From NCBI RefSeq assembly GCF_034702125.1, contig NC_085861.1:50609295-50673294 (forward strand): a stretch of 64,000 nucleotides of DNA, in the 5' to 3' direction. A program made the position numbers and the translations under genes. How positions within the stretch are numbered: the first letter of the stretch is position 1; the number at the start of each line of letters is the position of its first letter. Positions 1 through 13,710 of the stretch are shown one piece after another. This stretch comes from Engraulis encrasicolus. Lineage: Eukaryota; Chordata; Actinopteri; Clupeiformes; Engraulidae. The notes beneath the pieces were generated by a model. That model had not been told where the DNA came from and did not search any database. It saw nothing but the letters and a program-made list of their open reading frames with translations.

Positions 1-178
1 TATAGCCTTATCCCATTACACAACAACTGACTGCTGCTATGAACGTCTCTGGAGGAATGCCTGGCTCTCACGGTAACGGCGCATAGCACCGTGCATGACG
101 CAGTAAAAGAAGAGGAAAGGTTATTCCAGGCACGAGACTCAAGAATCACTACCACTGAAACACACAGGCACAGCATAC

Positions 179-556
179 TAGGGGTGGGCGGTATGGCCAA
201 AAATGTATACCTCGGTATAATTTTAGCCACGGTATATATCACGGTATATATCACGGTATTGTACATTTGTGTATAAAATGTTAAAATTAAGCGTTTTGTG
301 GCAAAATGACCAAAACACCATTTTTTTGCATTTTATTTTTTGGAAATGACTGGTCAGACATTGTTTTATCTTCTATGTGGGAATTCTTGTCATTCAAATC
401 ATTTGAAAACATATTTTTAAACTTTTAATCTATAACTATGACTCTACATCTACAGGACGCAATGTTCTATTGCGGTAGACGGTATGAGACAAAATCTCTA
501 TCATTGATGAAAAAATACCGCACACAATATTATACCGCGGTTACCGCCCACCCCTA
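179..556. mobile_element. hAT-like MITE with 8-bp target duplication
   Basis: The ends are inverted, TAGGGGTGGGCGGTA and its complement, and CAGCATAC is duplicated at 171-178 and 557-564. Interior is AT-rich with no transposase. Eight-base duplications are typical of hAT elements. Confidence 0.9.
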
Positions 557-564
557 CAGCATAC

Positions 565-2287
565 CTACACACACAATCCAGTGTATAACACAAGATCACA
601 CAGTCCAATGCATAACAGCGGCCAACCGACATTGTAAGTGATTTAAAGGTTGGGTATGCATTGGTTGTGTGGTGGAGTATGACTGGTCAGTTTAAAAGGC
701 CAACATTTTCACTTGAAAACTAGATCAAAAAGTATGAATTAATTTCCTCTACTATGGAAAAAAAAACTTTGACCAAAGGCACTTAAACAATGATTTGTTT
801 TCGCGAAACATACCACGTACCCCGACATTTTCCAAACTGCTCATATCCTCCTACAAGCAAAGACAAAGGCACAGAGGCATCGAAAAGAAATTGGGAGCGC
901 AGACAGGCTGAACCTAGCTGACATCCTGTGATAGATCTAGAGCTACTGCAGTCTGTAACATCCTGGGCTATAATATACCCCAAATGCCCTGATTTAACAT
1001 TAGACTCAAGGTGACCTACCCCAAAAAAACGCACATAAGTCTTAATAATAATACCCACAGTACACTTACCTCTAAAGTCTGCTAGCATTGCACCAATTTT
1101 GAGTATCTACAGCAAATAACTCCTACTGTAGTGATCTGTCGTCAATGTTATACAACCATATTTTGAACTTTGCCTATAATATAACAATATTTTGAAAAAA
1201 GTGTCATAGAGATGTTTCTTAAGAGCTACAGAGTGCACTTCCAGTCAGAGCTGCAGCTTCTGTTCAAAGGCACGTCGTCAGTGGATAGGAGGTGAGAATA
1301 AATCAATGGCTTGTTTTATTTTCATCTCAACTCTTCCTGCTGGGCATCCGAGTGGAATCAGATGATTAAATGCCACGGCCTGTTTCAGCTAAGAAGGCTG
1401 CAGCGAGCGGGGATCTACGTACACTATGAGAATGCTCATTTCTTTGTGGTTTGGCCTAAAGTAAGAATGACTCAAAAGAACAAAGTAACATGTTTGTGAT
1501 CCCAAACATGCAAAATGGATTTCACACAGAGGAATGAATACATTCAGCCCTCGAAGGCAAGTCACAATAATGATTCTGTGGACAACAATGAATGACTGGT
1601 GGATGACGCATTCATAGGTCGTCTGACCTAATGCTGAAGAGGTCTACTGAAGAGTGACCTGGATTTGTACGATTCACATGTTTTTGAATTGCTTGAAGAA
1701 GGTCAGTAGACCGAAACGGCGCAGTAAACCATGCAAATGTGAACAGTGTGCGGGAGCTTTCTTTACTTTTACAATTCACGTACAACATGACCCCAAAAAA
1801 AAAACATGGTCCTGCGGTCTTGTACGACCCCATTTACACACGATCTGGGCTATTTTCACTGTGGGAGAACATATCGCATGCAGACTGTATACTGAATTTA
1901 GAAAGTATGCTGTGGTTGCACTCGTAGTCTCGTGCCAAAGTTGTGGAACGGAGACACCCAACGCCCACTACACAGGTCACCAAAATAACAATTGGACTTC
2001 GTTGCAAGACCTCACATGCCAACCAAAATAGTGATCGCTGACAAAACGTCTGGAGCAACATTCAATACAACCTCTGCAGGAACGAACGGAGGAACGTACT
2101 CTAAACTGGGACCCAAGGAGGAAAAAAAACGTGCAAACAGTACTCAGTCCCACACACAGACACAAACACAGCACGCGATACCAATTCTAATTCCCCTACA
2201 GTCACTCTCCACAACAGTGAATCCTCGAGTGACAACTCACTAACCTCAGCCTGCTCTCGAAAGCGTGCCTTTCTTACACATTCACAT
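565..2287. other. no gene seen
   Basis: Unremarkable AT-rich sequence apart from the hammerhead-like motif at 1.7 kb. Open frames are short and without splice or codon support. Confidence 0.6.
1693..1718 (+). other. hammerhead-like motif, copy 1
   Basis: TTGAAGAA, a GGTC/GACC hairpin, then CGAAAC. It is followed by AGTAAA and GTGAACAGTGTGCGGG. This is the same layout as three other copies in the window. Confidence 0.5.
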
Positions 2288-2316
2288 TCACACACACACA
2301 CACACGCACGCACACA

Positions 2317-2348
<32 letters not shown>

Positions 2349-2440
2349 CACGCGCACACGCGCACAAGCACGCGCACACGCACACACACGCGCAGCCACA
2401 CACACACGTACACACACACGCACACGCACACACACGCACA
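2288..2440. repeat. (CA)n/(CGCA)n microsatellite
   Basis: Alternating purine-pyrimidine tract with mixed CACA and CGCA steps, a possible Z-DNA former. Confidence 0.95.
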
Positions 2441-2708
2441 CCCGACCCTCGCACCTGCAGCCACCGTTGCCCACAGACAAGGCACACCAGGTCCCTTGTC
2501 CCTGACACATCAAAGATGCAGGGGAGCTCATCAATAAGTCATCCCATCAACAGGCAAAGCCACACAGCCAGCCAATCAGCCAAGACAAGGCATCCTGGGT
2601 CAGCAGCACACTCCAGCATTCAAAGAGCACCTGCAGGTTAAGCTTCAGAGACAGAAAACAGAACAGAAGGAGGACGAAAAAAGAGACATGGAAAGACAAA
2701 ACGAGCAT

Positions 2709-2898
2709 TTAAGGCTCTTTTTTCCGCTGCCAGTTTTCTGGTAGGTCTACAGCTCAACACAGTGCGACTCGGCCACCGCGTTTTGCTTTACGATTGAGCC
2801 GTGTTGTGCGTGCCCAATCGAAAAGCAAAAAGTGACGGGCGAGTCGCGCTGTCGAGCTGTAGGCCTACCAGAAAACCGGCAGTGGAAAAGAGCCTTTA
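2709..2898. mobile_element. inverted-repeat MITE
   Basis: Arms begin AAAGGCTCTTTTTTCCGCTG and its near complement AAAGGCTCTTTTCCACTGCC; they continue through CTGGTAGGCCTACAGCTC. The hairpin is about 80 bases per arm. Confidence 0.78.
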
Positions 2899-3098
2899 GA
2901 AAACTGATGAAAATGATGACAGACAGACAAGACAGAGAACGATAGAAATAGAGAGAGCGAGAGAAAGAGAGGAAGAAGAGGGACAGGGCCACAACATTGC
3001 CATGCATTTGCCGAGAAGAGCACATAGGCACCAGAGATATAGACAACATCCTCCTCCTCCTCCTCCTCCTCCTCCTCATCATCATGTCCAATCTTTAC

Positions 3099-3185
3099 CC
3101 TCATCGTCTTCAAACATCAAGCTGCTGTCCAGGACCTGCAGGACCAAGTCCATGTCCAGTGCTGGTTCCTCACAGCCAGCCATGG
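3099..3185 (-). CDS. possible internal exon of an unidentified gene
   Basis: After CTGTAGAG the minus strand encodes MAGCEEPALDMDLVLQVLDS then SLMFEDDE plus one base before GTAAAG. Phase 1 at both ends fits the 5420-5480 segment. The peptide is acidic with a regular hydrophobic pattern. Whether the 8.5, 5.4 and 3.1 kb pieces form one gene cannot be shown from sequence alone. Confidence 0.35.
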
Positions 3186-3187
3186 CT

Positions 3188-5419
<2,232 letters not shown>

Positions 5420-5480
5420 CATCCATGAGTTCTTTGAAGCTGAACAATGTCAGTTCCATGATCTGCCGGGCCAACAGGCT
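5420..5480 (-). CDS. possible internal exon of an unidentified gene
   Basis: The minus strand has ACCACTACAG, then 20 codons SLLARQIMELTLFSFKELMD plus one base, then GTAAGATCC. Splice sites are good and the peptide is amphipathic and helix-like. The family is not recognised. It lies in an otherwise gene-free interval. Confidence 0.4.
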
Positions 5481-5585
5481 CTGTAGTGGTGCTGATGGAC
5501 AGCATAAGAATAGGATGACAACATGATAAGATGACTACAGGGACTAGGGATGGACATTAGCCTTCATAGGTATAATCTTATACAT

Positions 5586-5860
5586 CAGGGATGGGCAACT
5601 GGGGGCCCAGGGGTCTCCTCACTCAGCGTGGCCCGTAGATAAGATAGCAATTAATGATGCTGTATGTTGTAAATATATTTGGTAATAATTATACTGTTGG
5701 CCAATAGAGCACACTTCTGTTCCTTCCAAACATGGGCCGTCAGAGAGAAACAAACTGCACCTTGAACTGCGAGCTGCAGTCAGATCCGTGGTCATGTGGC
5801 CCTCCGATGGTGGTGAAGAAAAAATGTGGCCGTCCTCATTATCAAAGTTGCCCATCCCTG
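5586..5860. mobile_element. hAT-like MITE
   Basis: Inverted ends CAGGGATGGGCAACT, with 8-base flanks TTATACAT and TTATATAT (7 of 8 identical). No coding capacity. Confidence 0.88.
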
Positions 5861-5868
5861 TTATATAT

Positions 5869-8537
5869 AGTGTATTTTAATATTCTTAACACGTCCTGTC
5901 CCCTTGTTAAATAAATTAACTTCAAGTTTTCAAAACAGTTATCCCACTGGTCTAGTCTGTGAGTGCTGATATGGTTGTTGATGGGGACAGTGTTTCAATA
6001 TAATGAAGACAGAGGGAAGTAAATGATTCATCATTTAAATGGTGGGACACTAAGACTAAAAAAATCCCTCTTGACAACGTCCCATTTACAGACAGACACT
6101 TAAAAAGACCTTTTTACCATCAAGCAGAGTACATTTCTCTACGGCTGTACGTCTTTATCCCTTGTGGTGTAAGAATATAGAGCAAAGAGAATGTGACTTA
6201 ATGAAAATGTAAGTTGTGTTGTGGGGCCCTTTACGATACAAAGGCACTGAAAATCTTGAAACCCTTGAAATGCTTAGTTGTAATCCATTCTGGTCTGTAA
6301 TTCTGGCAATACCTTCCTGATGTTTAGGAGCGATTGAGAAAATGTGTTTTGGCTGTGGGCCCAAGGCCTCATGTGGATTTTGAGTTACATCTTGTCCCAA
6401 TGGACTGAGAGTTCCTACTCGGTAGAGAGATCACAATTTCCACAGCTTCTCAAGAGTTAGAGAGAAGGACAGAACACAGCACACTTTGAACACAGAGACA
6501 GAGGAGTTTTCCCAGAATGCACTGTAAGCAGCTCTGCAAGGCATTTCGGGGACATTCTCGGTTCATGGTCAGTTTTGTGAGAAAAAGACCTTCCCACCCA
6601 CCGTTAGGCATGTTTGTCCTTACGGTCACTAGATTGTATTCTGTACAGACAGAGTATCACATGAAATGTATAGCCTGGGCTTGCACCATAGGCAAAATCA
6701 CTGTGCAAAGCCTACGACAGTTGTTACTTGAGGAAAGAGTCGAACCAGATTCATTGCCCAGTTAGAAGTATTGGGCAGGCAAACATATTCTGTATGGTTT
6801 GGTCTTATTTACTGGACTAAATAAGGTGGTGAAATTCCCCTCTACAAACCACCACTGATGGGAGCTATGTACAGGACAAACATCAGAGTAGTTTGAGCGG
6901 CACATTTCTCTGATAAATGACTGACCACCTGCCACCTAAGATGTGAACGTGACTGCAAACGCCTGCCACAGGGAAGCTGAGTGTTGCATTTTTTTGAATA
7001 TTTGATCTACTTCCCCCTTTAAAATGCAAATGCCAACAACTAGACTACATACTGTAGGACAATGGCATGTGTTATGATAATGCCACTGATGAACCAACTG
7101 CCTTAACTCTGGGGTTTCCCAGACACAGATTGACCTATTGTCCAGTCATATAAGGAAGTGATGTGATATTAAAATGTGGCAATTCAGGATGCCCCTAAAT
7201 ATGTTCGATCTCTTATGGTACAACATTACATTGTTATATATCTGTGACCCACCCACCCAGTGAAATAATTCAGTGTCTGTGCCTAGGCCTTTTACGGGTA
7301 GGCCTACAGTAAGCATCCAACCCCATGGGTTGCCTACACCTATTTTAAGGATGGTGTGAAGACACATTATTCGGGAAAATATTTGTGCTGGACAAGAATG
7401 CCAAGACCTGTTTTGATCGTGCAAGAAGAACAGGTCCCACGGCTGTCCGACCCAGTCCCCCTTGAGGAAATATGACATCCTGCCATGGACCTTTGCCCTG
7501 CATACAGTGCCTTTGCTTCTCCGCCTGTCACGGTTTGGTCTCTGCCTCTCCACAGGAAGTGGGAAACAATACCTCACCCCACCCCACTTTCCCTACAGAG
7601 ACACTGCTCTTCCCCTATGTTTTGACAATTCTCTCGAACATGCCTGACCTGGGGGAAAAAACTCAGCCAGTGATCTATTTTGCAATAAGCAGTCAATAAT
7701 CCCAAAATCTCTAACAGCACCCATATGTGATTCAAGGACTTTGACTTACAAGGCTACTTGGTACCCTGTAGGAAAATGTTTCACCACAAATGCGTTTTTG
7801 GTGCAGCGAATCTGATGAACAACAATTAGGGACACGAGCTATTTCGGCTAGCCGGGTAGAGGCTGCCTTTCAGGGGGCGCGTGCACTGTACCCCAAGCTT
7901 TTTCTACCTCACGGTGGTCTTGCATAATTAGGAAAATGAATACTCAGGGTTTCCCGTGGGAAGCGTCATCAAACAAGACAAGCATCTCCTGACCTAGTGG
8001 CTTACTTCTCGAGTCTTCCAGCATAATCTATATAGCTAATCATATTATCTATAATTCCTTAGGACAATCATAACGTAAACAGAGAGTCTCGCCAGAGACG
8101 TGACGCTCAGCAGCGATACAGTAACATAATGACATTGTTAGAGAACACACTCAGTGGCAACTGACTGTTACAATGCACGAATACAAACGGCGTAGGGAGG
8201 CATTGAAACATGTAGGTTACTTTTGTCACTGGGCAACATTATGCTATTGGCAGAGTATAGTGACAATGCTAGGCTACACCAGTAGCATTTCAATAATCTC
8301 CCATAAAGGCTATTGTACGTGAGAGAGAACGCGGTCTGGATTCGGCAGTGCTCATGTCCATCAGAATGCTGTCAGAATTTCAAAACATATTTCAAAAGTG
8401 GATTACTAGGTCGTGAACTAGCCAAAGTGATGTAGTGACGACTGGCTTCTGGTCACAGAAGTTTGCACGTTCCAAAAATCACCGACTTGCCTCGAACAGC
8501 AGGGAAGAACTTCCTTTAAAGATACATAAGGATTTAC
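5869..8537. other. no gene seen
   Basis: A 143-codon minus-strand open frame at 7146-7577 has no splice context, low similarity to anything I know and unusual composition. I see no other structure. Confidence 0.5.
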
Positions 8538-8625
8538 CTATGGGTCCTTCCTTGCGTTTTGACGATCGCCTTCCATTCACACCTTGTTCATGCTTGCCGC
8601 TTTCTGCTTTCTTTCCTGACGCCAT
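8538..8625 (-). CDS. possible first coding exon of an unidentified gene
   Basis: On the minus strand an ATG opens 29 codons, MASGKKAESGKHEQGVNGRR then SSKRKEGPI plus one base, ending at GTAAAT. The peptide is basic and of ordinary coding composition. I do not recognise it. No promoter or transcript evidence is visible. Confidence 0.35.
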
Positions 8626-9629
8626 GTTTCGCATTACAGTACCTCACACTGTCCCTCTGATCCTCGATAGTAAAGCTGTAGTCATACCTGAAAACTAGCC
8701 ACACCTACAGACAAACGCACAGCCAATATGTGAACTGCATACCGCTCATAAACCAATGGAATTCCTTGCGTAACCTACTACTACCCCGTTATTTCAAAGC
8801 TGCCCCAAATAACTCTGAACTTCCATTACGGAAAAGGGGTCTCCTTGCTCACGTCAAAGCCTGTTGCTTTTGTAAGGTGGTAAGCAGACTAGAGTGGCAT
8901 AGTCTAATAGTCGTCGGTAACATGCCATAGCCCATTTGAAATGTTTGAATGTCACAATGTAGGTTAGGTCTCCAAAATGCCCAGGCCATATTCATATTTT
9001 CTGAATAGGCTAGTAGGCCTATCTGTTTTCAGCCTACTTCCTAGAATATTCTATTTATTTGGTTAGTGGGACTGTGAAAATGTAACGACGTTTTATCATT
9101 GGGAAGACAGGAAAGCACGCTGGCACACCTCATAGGCCTACACATAACATGGCCTTACATAACACAGTAAACGCACTGTTTCTTGTATTTTATGATTTAT
9201 TTATTTATTATTGATTATATTATTGCATATTATTGTATATATTATATATTATTATATTATTTCTTTATTTATATTTAGCCTACAAATAACAGCATTGGAC
9301 AGTTAGGGCCTACATTTGCTGCCTGTGATGAAGTTCAACAGCATGTCCTGCCATCAACTGAAGAGGTAGCTGCCAGAGATGGGTCAAGAGTCATAATGAT
9401 CCAAAACATTTCAGAAAAAAAAAACTAATCAAGGAATGGCTAGGGAAAACAGAGACATCAACTATGTCACTCCTGGCAAGTCTGCGATCATGACCCGAAT
9501 GCAATTTAGCAATGACATTTTATGTCAAGCTATAGGCCTACCCTCAATCTCTCTGAGATCTGGTCTAATAAAAACAAGTGCCCCAAAGAAAACAAGAAAA
9601 TGCATCATCATTTCAAAAAAAGAACTATT
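8626..9629. other. no gene seen
   Basis: An AT-rich block with TTATTTATTTATT steps is at 9183-9280. If the 8.5-kb exon is real, its promoter would be at the left of this stretch. Confidence 0.5.
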
Positions 9630-9635
9630 TTTATT
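9630..9635 (-). promoter_or_regulatory. candidate cd79a polyadenylation signal
   Basis: AATAAA read on the minus strand, about 400 bases after the cd79a stop codon. If used, the 3' UTR would contain the 9882-9980 dinucleotide tract as (TG)n. Assigned only by position. Confidence 0.3.
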
Positions 9636-9880
9636 GTTATAACTGACAATAGATACAGACTTTTCACTAGATTTGTGTTCAAAATGCCAATGTTGTTGAA
9701 GTTGCTAAAACCCACTGCTAGACTATGCCTATCTAGGCCATTGACACAGTTATCTGTGTCAGTCAATGTGAATCACAAATCATACTGTGTATAATTAACA
9801 ACACAACGTCAGACAAGAATTCACACAAACACACATATTTAAACACAAACACACCAAAACTGCAAAAAGCATAGCTCACG

Positions 9881-9983
<103 letters not shown>

Positions 9984-10038
9984 TATGCCATGTTCAGTAT
10001 CTTCCCCCCTCCCCCCCCTTCAGGCCTTTGCCACTCCT

Positions 10039-10155
10039 TCATGGCTTCTCCAGCTGATTGTCCTCTTGGGGTGGGTTGGCCACGTCCTGGTACGGCCCAT
10101 GCTGAGAGCGTTGGATCTGGTGGTACGTGGAGTTGCAGTCGTCCAGATTCAGGCC
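10039..10155 (-). CDS. cd79a: cd79a exon 5: second ITAM tyrosine and C-terminus
   Basis: The acceptor is GTTGACAG, giving 38 codons and TGA. GLNLDDC continues the ITAM, and STYHQI holds the second ITAM tyrosine. HGPYQDV matches the non-ITAM tyrosine site of mammalian CD79A (GTYQDV) that binds BLNK. The end QLEKP equals the mammalian C-terminus. Confidence 0.95.
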   Translation of the reverse strand, partial: GLNLDDCNSTYHQIQRSQHGPYQDVANPPQEDNQLEKP

Positions 10156-13100
10156 CTGTCAACGAAAAAAAATGCTTTGTTTAGAAATAACCCATAATAA
10201 ACAGCAAGACACAATGAAGCAGAAGTATTTTGTCCCTCAAAATGTTTATTTAGGAGTGCTTCCTACAGTAGATTGAAAAGTCATTTGTTTCAAGTGTTGT
10301 TTGGATTGGAAAACTTAGATGAAGGAAAAAGAGGAGCTCCCAGGCATCCTCGTTCAGAAAAGTTTTTATTGTTGTGTCTTGGTCACATTTACCCATTTTT
10401 TTTTACTAAGTTTGGATTCTAAAAGAAGGAAAAGTGAGTTCATAATACCTCATAAATATTCTCCTCCTCTGCACGTTTCTTCCTGCTCAGCTGGGTGTGC
10501 CTCTTTGTCTGTTTCAAGGAAGGGAGACAAAAAAAAAATTAGCAATCGAACCAGATCATTCATTTGGGACACCCTGATGTGTTCCTGTCACGCTTGGGTA
10601 CAACTGTGAAAGGAGACAATTTCACTGTCTGTCTTATAATTTTTTTTTTTGTACCTTCCCCATCTGGCAGATCCCGGGCAGGAGTACGCTGAAGAGCAGG
10701 AGCACGCCCTCGATGGTGATGATGCTGTTCTTCCAGCTCTCGCTGATGTCCAGGGTGCGCCTCAGTGGAGCTGAGAGAGGGTAAAGTAAAAGTGTAGTGT
10801 TTCCTGCCTCAGAGCATTTGTTAGTCATGGTGGGTCAAGGGAATCAGCCAGTGTCAAAGACATGGAGCCTACGATACTGTAACTGTAAAGGCTAGTCTAA
10901 AGTGCCATTTCATATAAAATGTGATACTTTTTTGGTCTTTAGACTTTATTTGAGACAGGATAGTTTGAGAGAGAGACAGGAAATGTTTGGGAAAGAGAGA
11001 GGGGGAAGGGTCGGCAAAGGACCCAGGCCGGAATCAAACCCGGGTCGGCCGTATAGTAGACGAGTTCCCTTCCTTTAAGTCATGGCAGGGACAGAAATAG
11101 ATTTAAAATGACAAATTACAACTAGGTTTACAATAGACATACATTTATTTTGTAAAACAACTGTAGCAATTACATTGTCAATAGAGAAATCTATTTTTCA
11201 GGGAATCTGGCCAGGGTGGCACTGGCAGGTGTTTGTTGCAGAGGTGGCCGCCTCAATAATACAGTGCTGGGAAACCCTGATCATGATTCAGTGCGATGTC
11301 ACCCTCTTGTCATAGGGTTGATGAAGAGAAAGCTGTTGGCGCCACTCAGTTGTGCCTGAGGCTGTGTCACAGTCACACAAATACATTTCAATGGAAGACA
11401 AAAAAACAGAAACAGAAAGACTGCAAGTCAAAAAGAAGTTGAATAGGCGCTGGAACAGACGTCAAATGTATTTTTAAAAAATAAATTCTGAAGTGCATTG
11501 AGTCGTCTCAATGCCCATTTTTGATGAACACCTTCTCTTTGGTTCTTTTCTGACCCAGTGAAGCAATCCCAACCACTTTTATCTAACACAAATACACCTG
11601 TATACGATGGGGAAGTGAGACATTCATATAGCTAAATAAAGAATATTGGCAGCAAAATACAGTATAAGCACATGCTGTGCAGGTAGTTGTGATGTGGCAT
11701 GGGAAAAGCAAAGTGTGTGATTGACAATACATTTCACAAAAACTTAATGGGTGTCAAATACCTGTCAACCATGATACTCTTAGCCATCTGTACTCTAGTT
11801 TTGCTTCCAAATTGCACACAAGAAGCAAATGGAATTGGTAAAATTGGTATTTATTGATGCCTCTTACTGCAGATGGGGTCACCGGCAGGCCTATTTACTA
11901 TTTGCGGAAAATACTCAACTGCATCATAACAACATTGACTTATGACATGGGCCTTAAGTAACAGACTAAGACATAGCCGTTACAGTTTTGGCGACAGTAG
12001 TGTTATAACAGGCTCTAAGCAAAGGGGTTAAATAAGTCATCAAAGGCATAAAGCAGTGTTCATGTAAGAAGACTGTTATGGCAACAGCAAGTCTATTAGC
12101 TTTTCATTGTGTACGTTATATGACATTTAGGCATGCAGTATGGCTTAAGTTGATGACATGGTATGTGCAGAGTCAAGTCTCGTAGAAAACACAATATTGC
12201 CTTTATGTCTTAAAGCCTGGAGCATGCCATGTGACATAATGGTATGAAAACAGAAATCAGATTGTAGCTGCCAGGAGTTTATTTAAAGAAATTCAATTAA
12301 AGTGTGTGAGAATTACATCATAATACGCTCATTGTGCTCTTTCAGAGCGAGAGCGAGAGCGAGTTACCCAAGATTTAAAGCTCTCACTAAAATAGCAGTC
12401 TACTTACTGTATGTACATGCTGGTAAGGAGAACTTGCATGTGCCTCACACGTTGCTACTATGGAGGTGGTTATGAAAAATGTTTCCAAACGTGTTTGGAA
12501 TAACGAGGCATAATCCTCCACCAGCACATTATTTTAAGGTGAACTATAGAAGACGTACTTTAGATGTCTACAGCATGCCGATTAGTTTAGTGCTGATGGA
12601 CACTATAAAATCCATGTATATTGCAAACCATCCACACCAGGCCTTACCATGTAGTCACTGCACATCATGTAGATCAGTGTTTCTCAAACTTTTTTGAACA
12701 AATGCCCCCTGGACCTCATCCTAAGCCTGCCAACGCCCCCCTTTGTGTTAAAAAATTAAATGGAATAATGCCCCCAATGACAACTAGGCACCAAACCCTC
12801 TCAACTGTATCCTTCTCAACAACCCCCTATAGGGCTCCCCAACGCCCCCTGTACCACCCCCGTTGAGAAACACTAATGTAGATAGACAAACAGCTATAGA
12901 GAGTACATATACTCCCGATTCATAGTCATACCCATACTTACTAAAGACTTGCAGGTAGGTGCCATGCGTGAACAGGCACGCTGGGGTCCTATTCAGGAAG
13001 CACTGGTACAAGCCTGTGTCATTCACCTGCACCCTAAGCAGGGTCATATTGTGACACACTTGCCCAGTGACCTCCTCTACTGCTGGGCCCAGGGTGACGC

Positions 13101-13662
13101 GCGGGCTGGGATCCATGACCTCGGGAGCAGAGATGTTGACGTCCCGCTTATAGCGGGCCACCCAGTGTTGATCCACAGCCTGTGTGGTGCTGCGCTTGTA
13201 GCAGCACTTCAGAGTCGCCTCGCTGTTGACTGGCACTCGCAGCGAGGGCTGATCGGACTCCAGTTTCAGCTCCAGTAGGGGCCAACATTCACGGTTTGGG
13301 GCAGGCATTTTGGGAGTGGATTTGGGTGAGGATCGAGAGTAGGCCACTTGGGAAAGAAAACAAAAAGACAAAAGATACAAAATATACAAAATACAAAAGA
13401 CAAAAAATACAAATAAGACAAAGTTGTTTGTTTTGTGGCTTTCATTTGGTAATCTCAGAGAATATGATCTAATGCGACAATATGGAATTGATTAGCATTT
13501 AGGGCTGCACAATTAATCGAAAATCGTGATATAATTGTGATATCGAAATCGTGACTTCAATTGGGATTTAATCGTAGCAATTGTGACCTTCCTTCGAGAG
13601 CCTCCTTGAAGCCAGAACATACTGACAGGCTGGTGTTTCTGGCCAGAAATCTGTTGACCTGA

Positions 13663-13710
<48 letters not shown>

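Noticed and set aside
7146..7577. Minus-strand 143-codon frame as a gene
   Set aside because: No splice partners, no recognisable domain, and normal chance length for this size of window.
12784..13389. Single 201-codon protein spanning the cd79a Ig exon
   Set aside because: Its ends run into introns. The true exon is bounded by acceptor at 13347 and donor at 12941.
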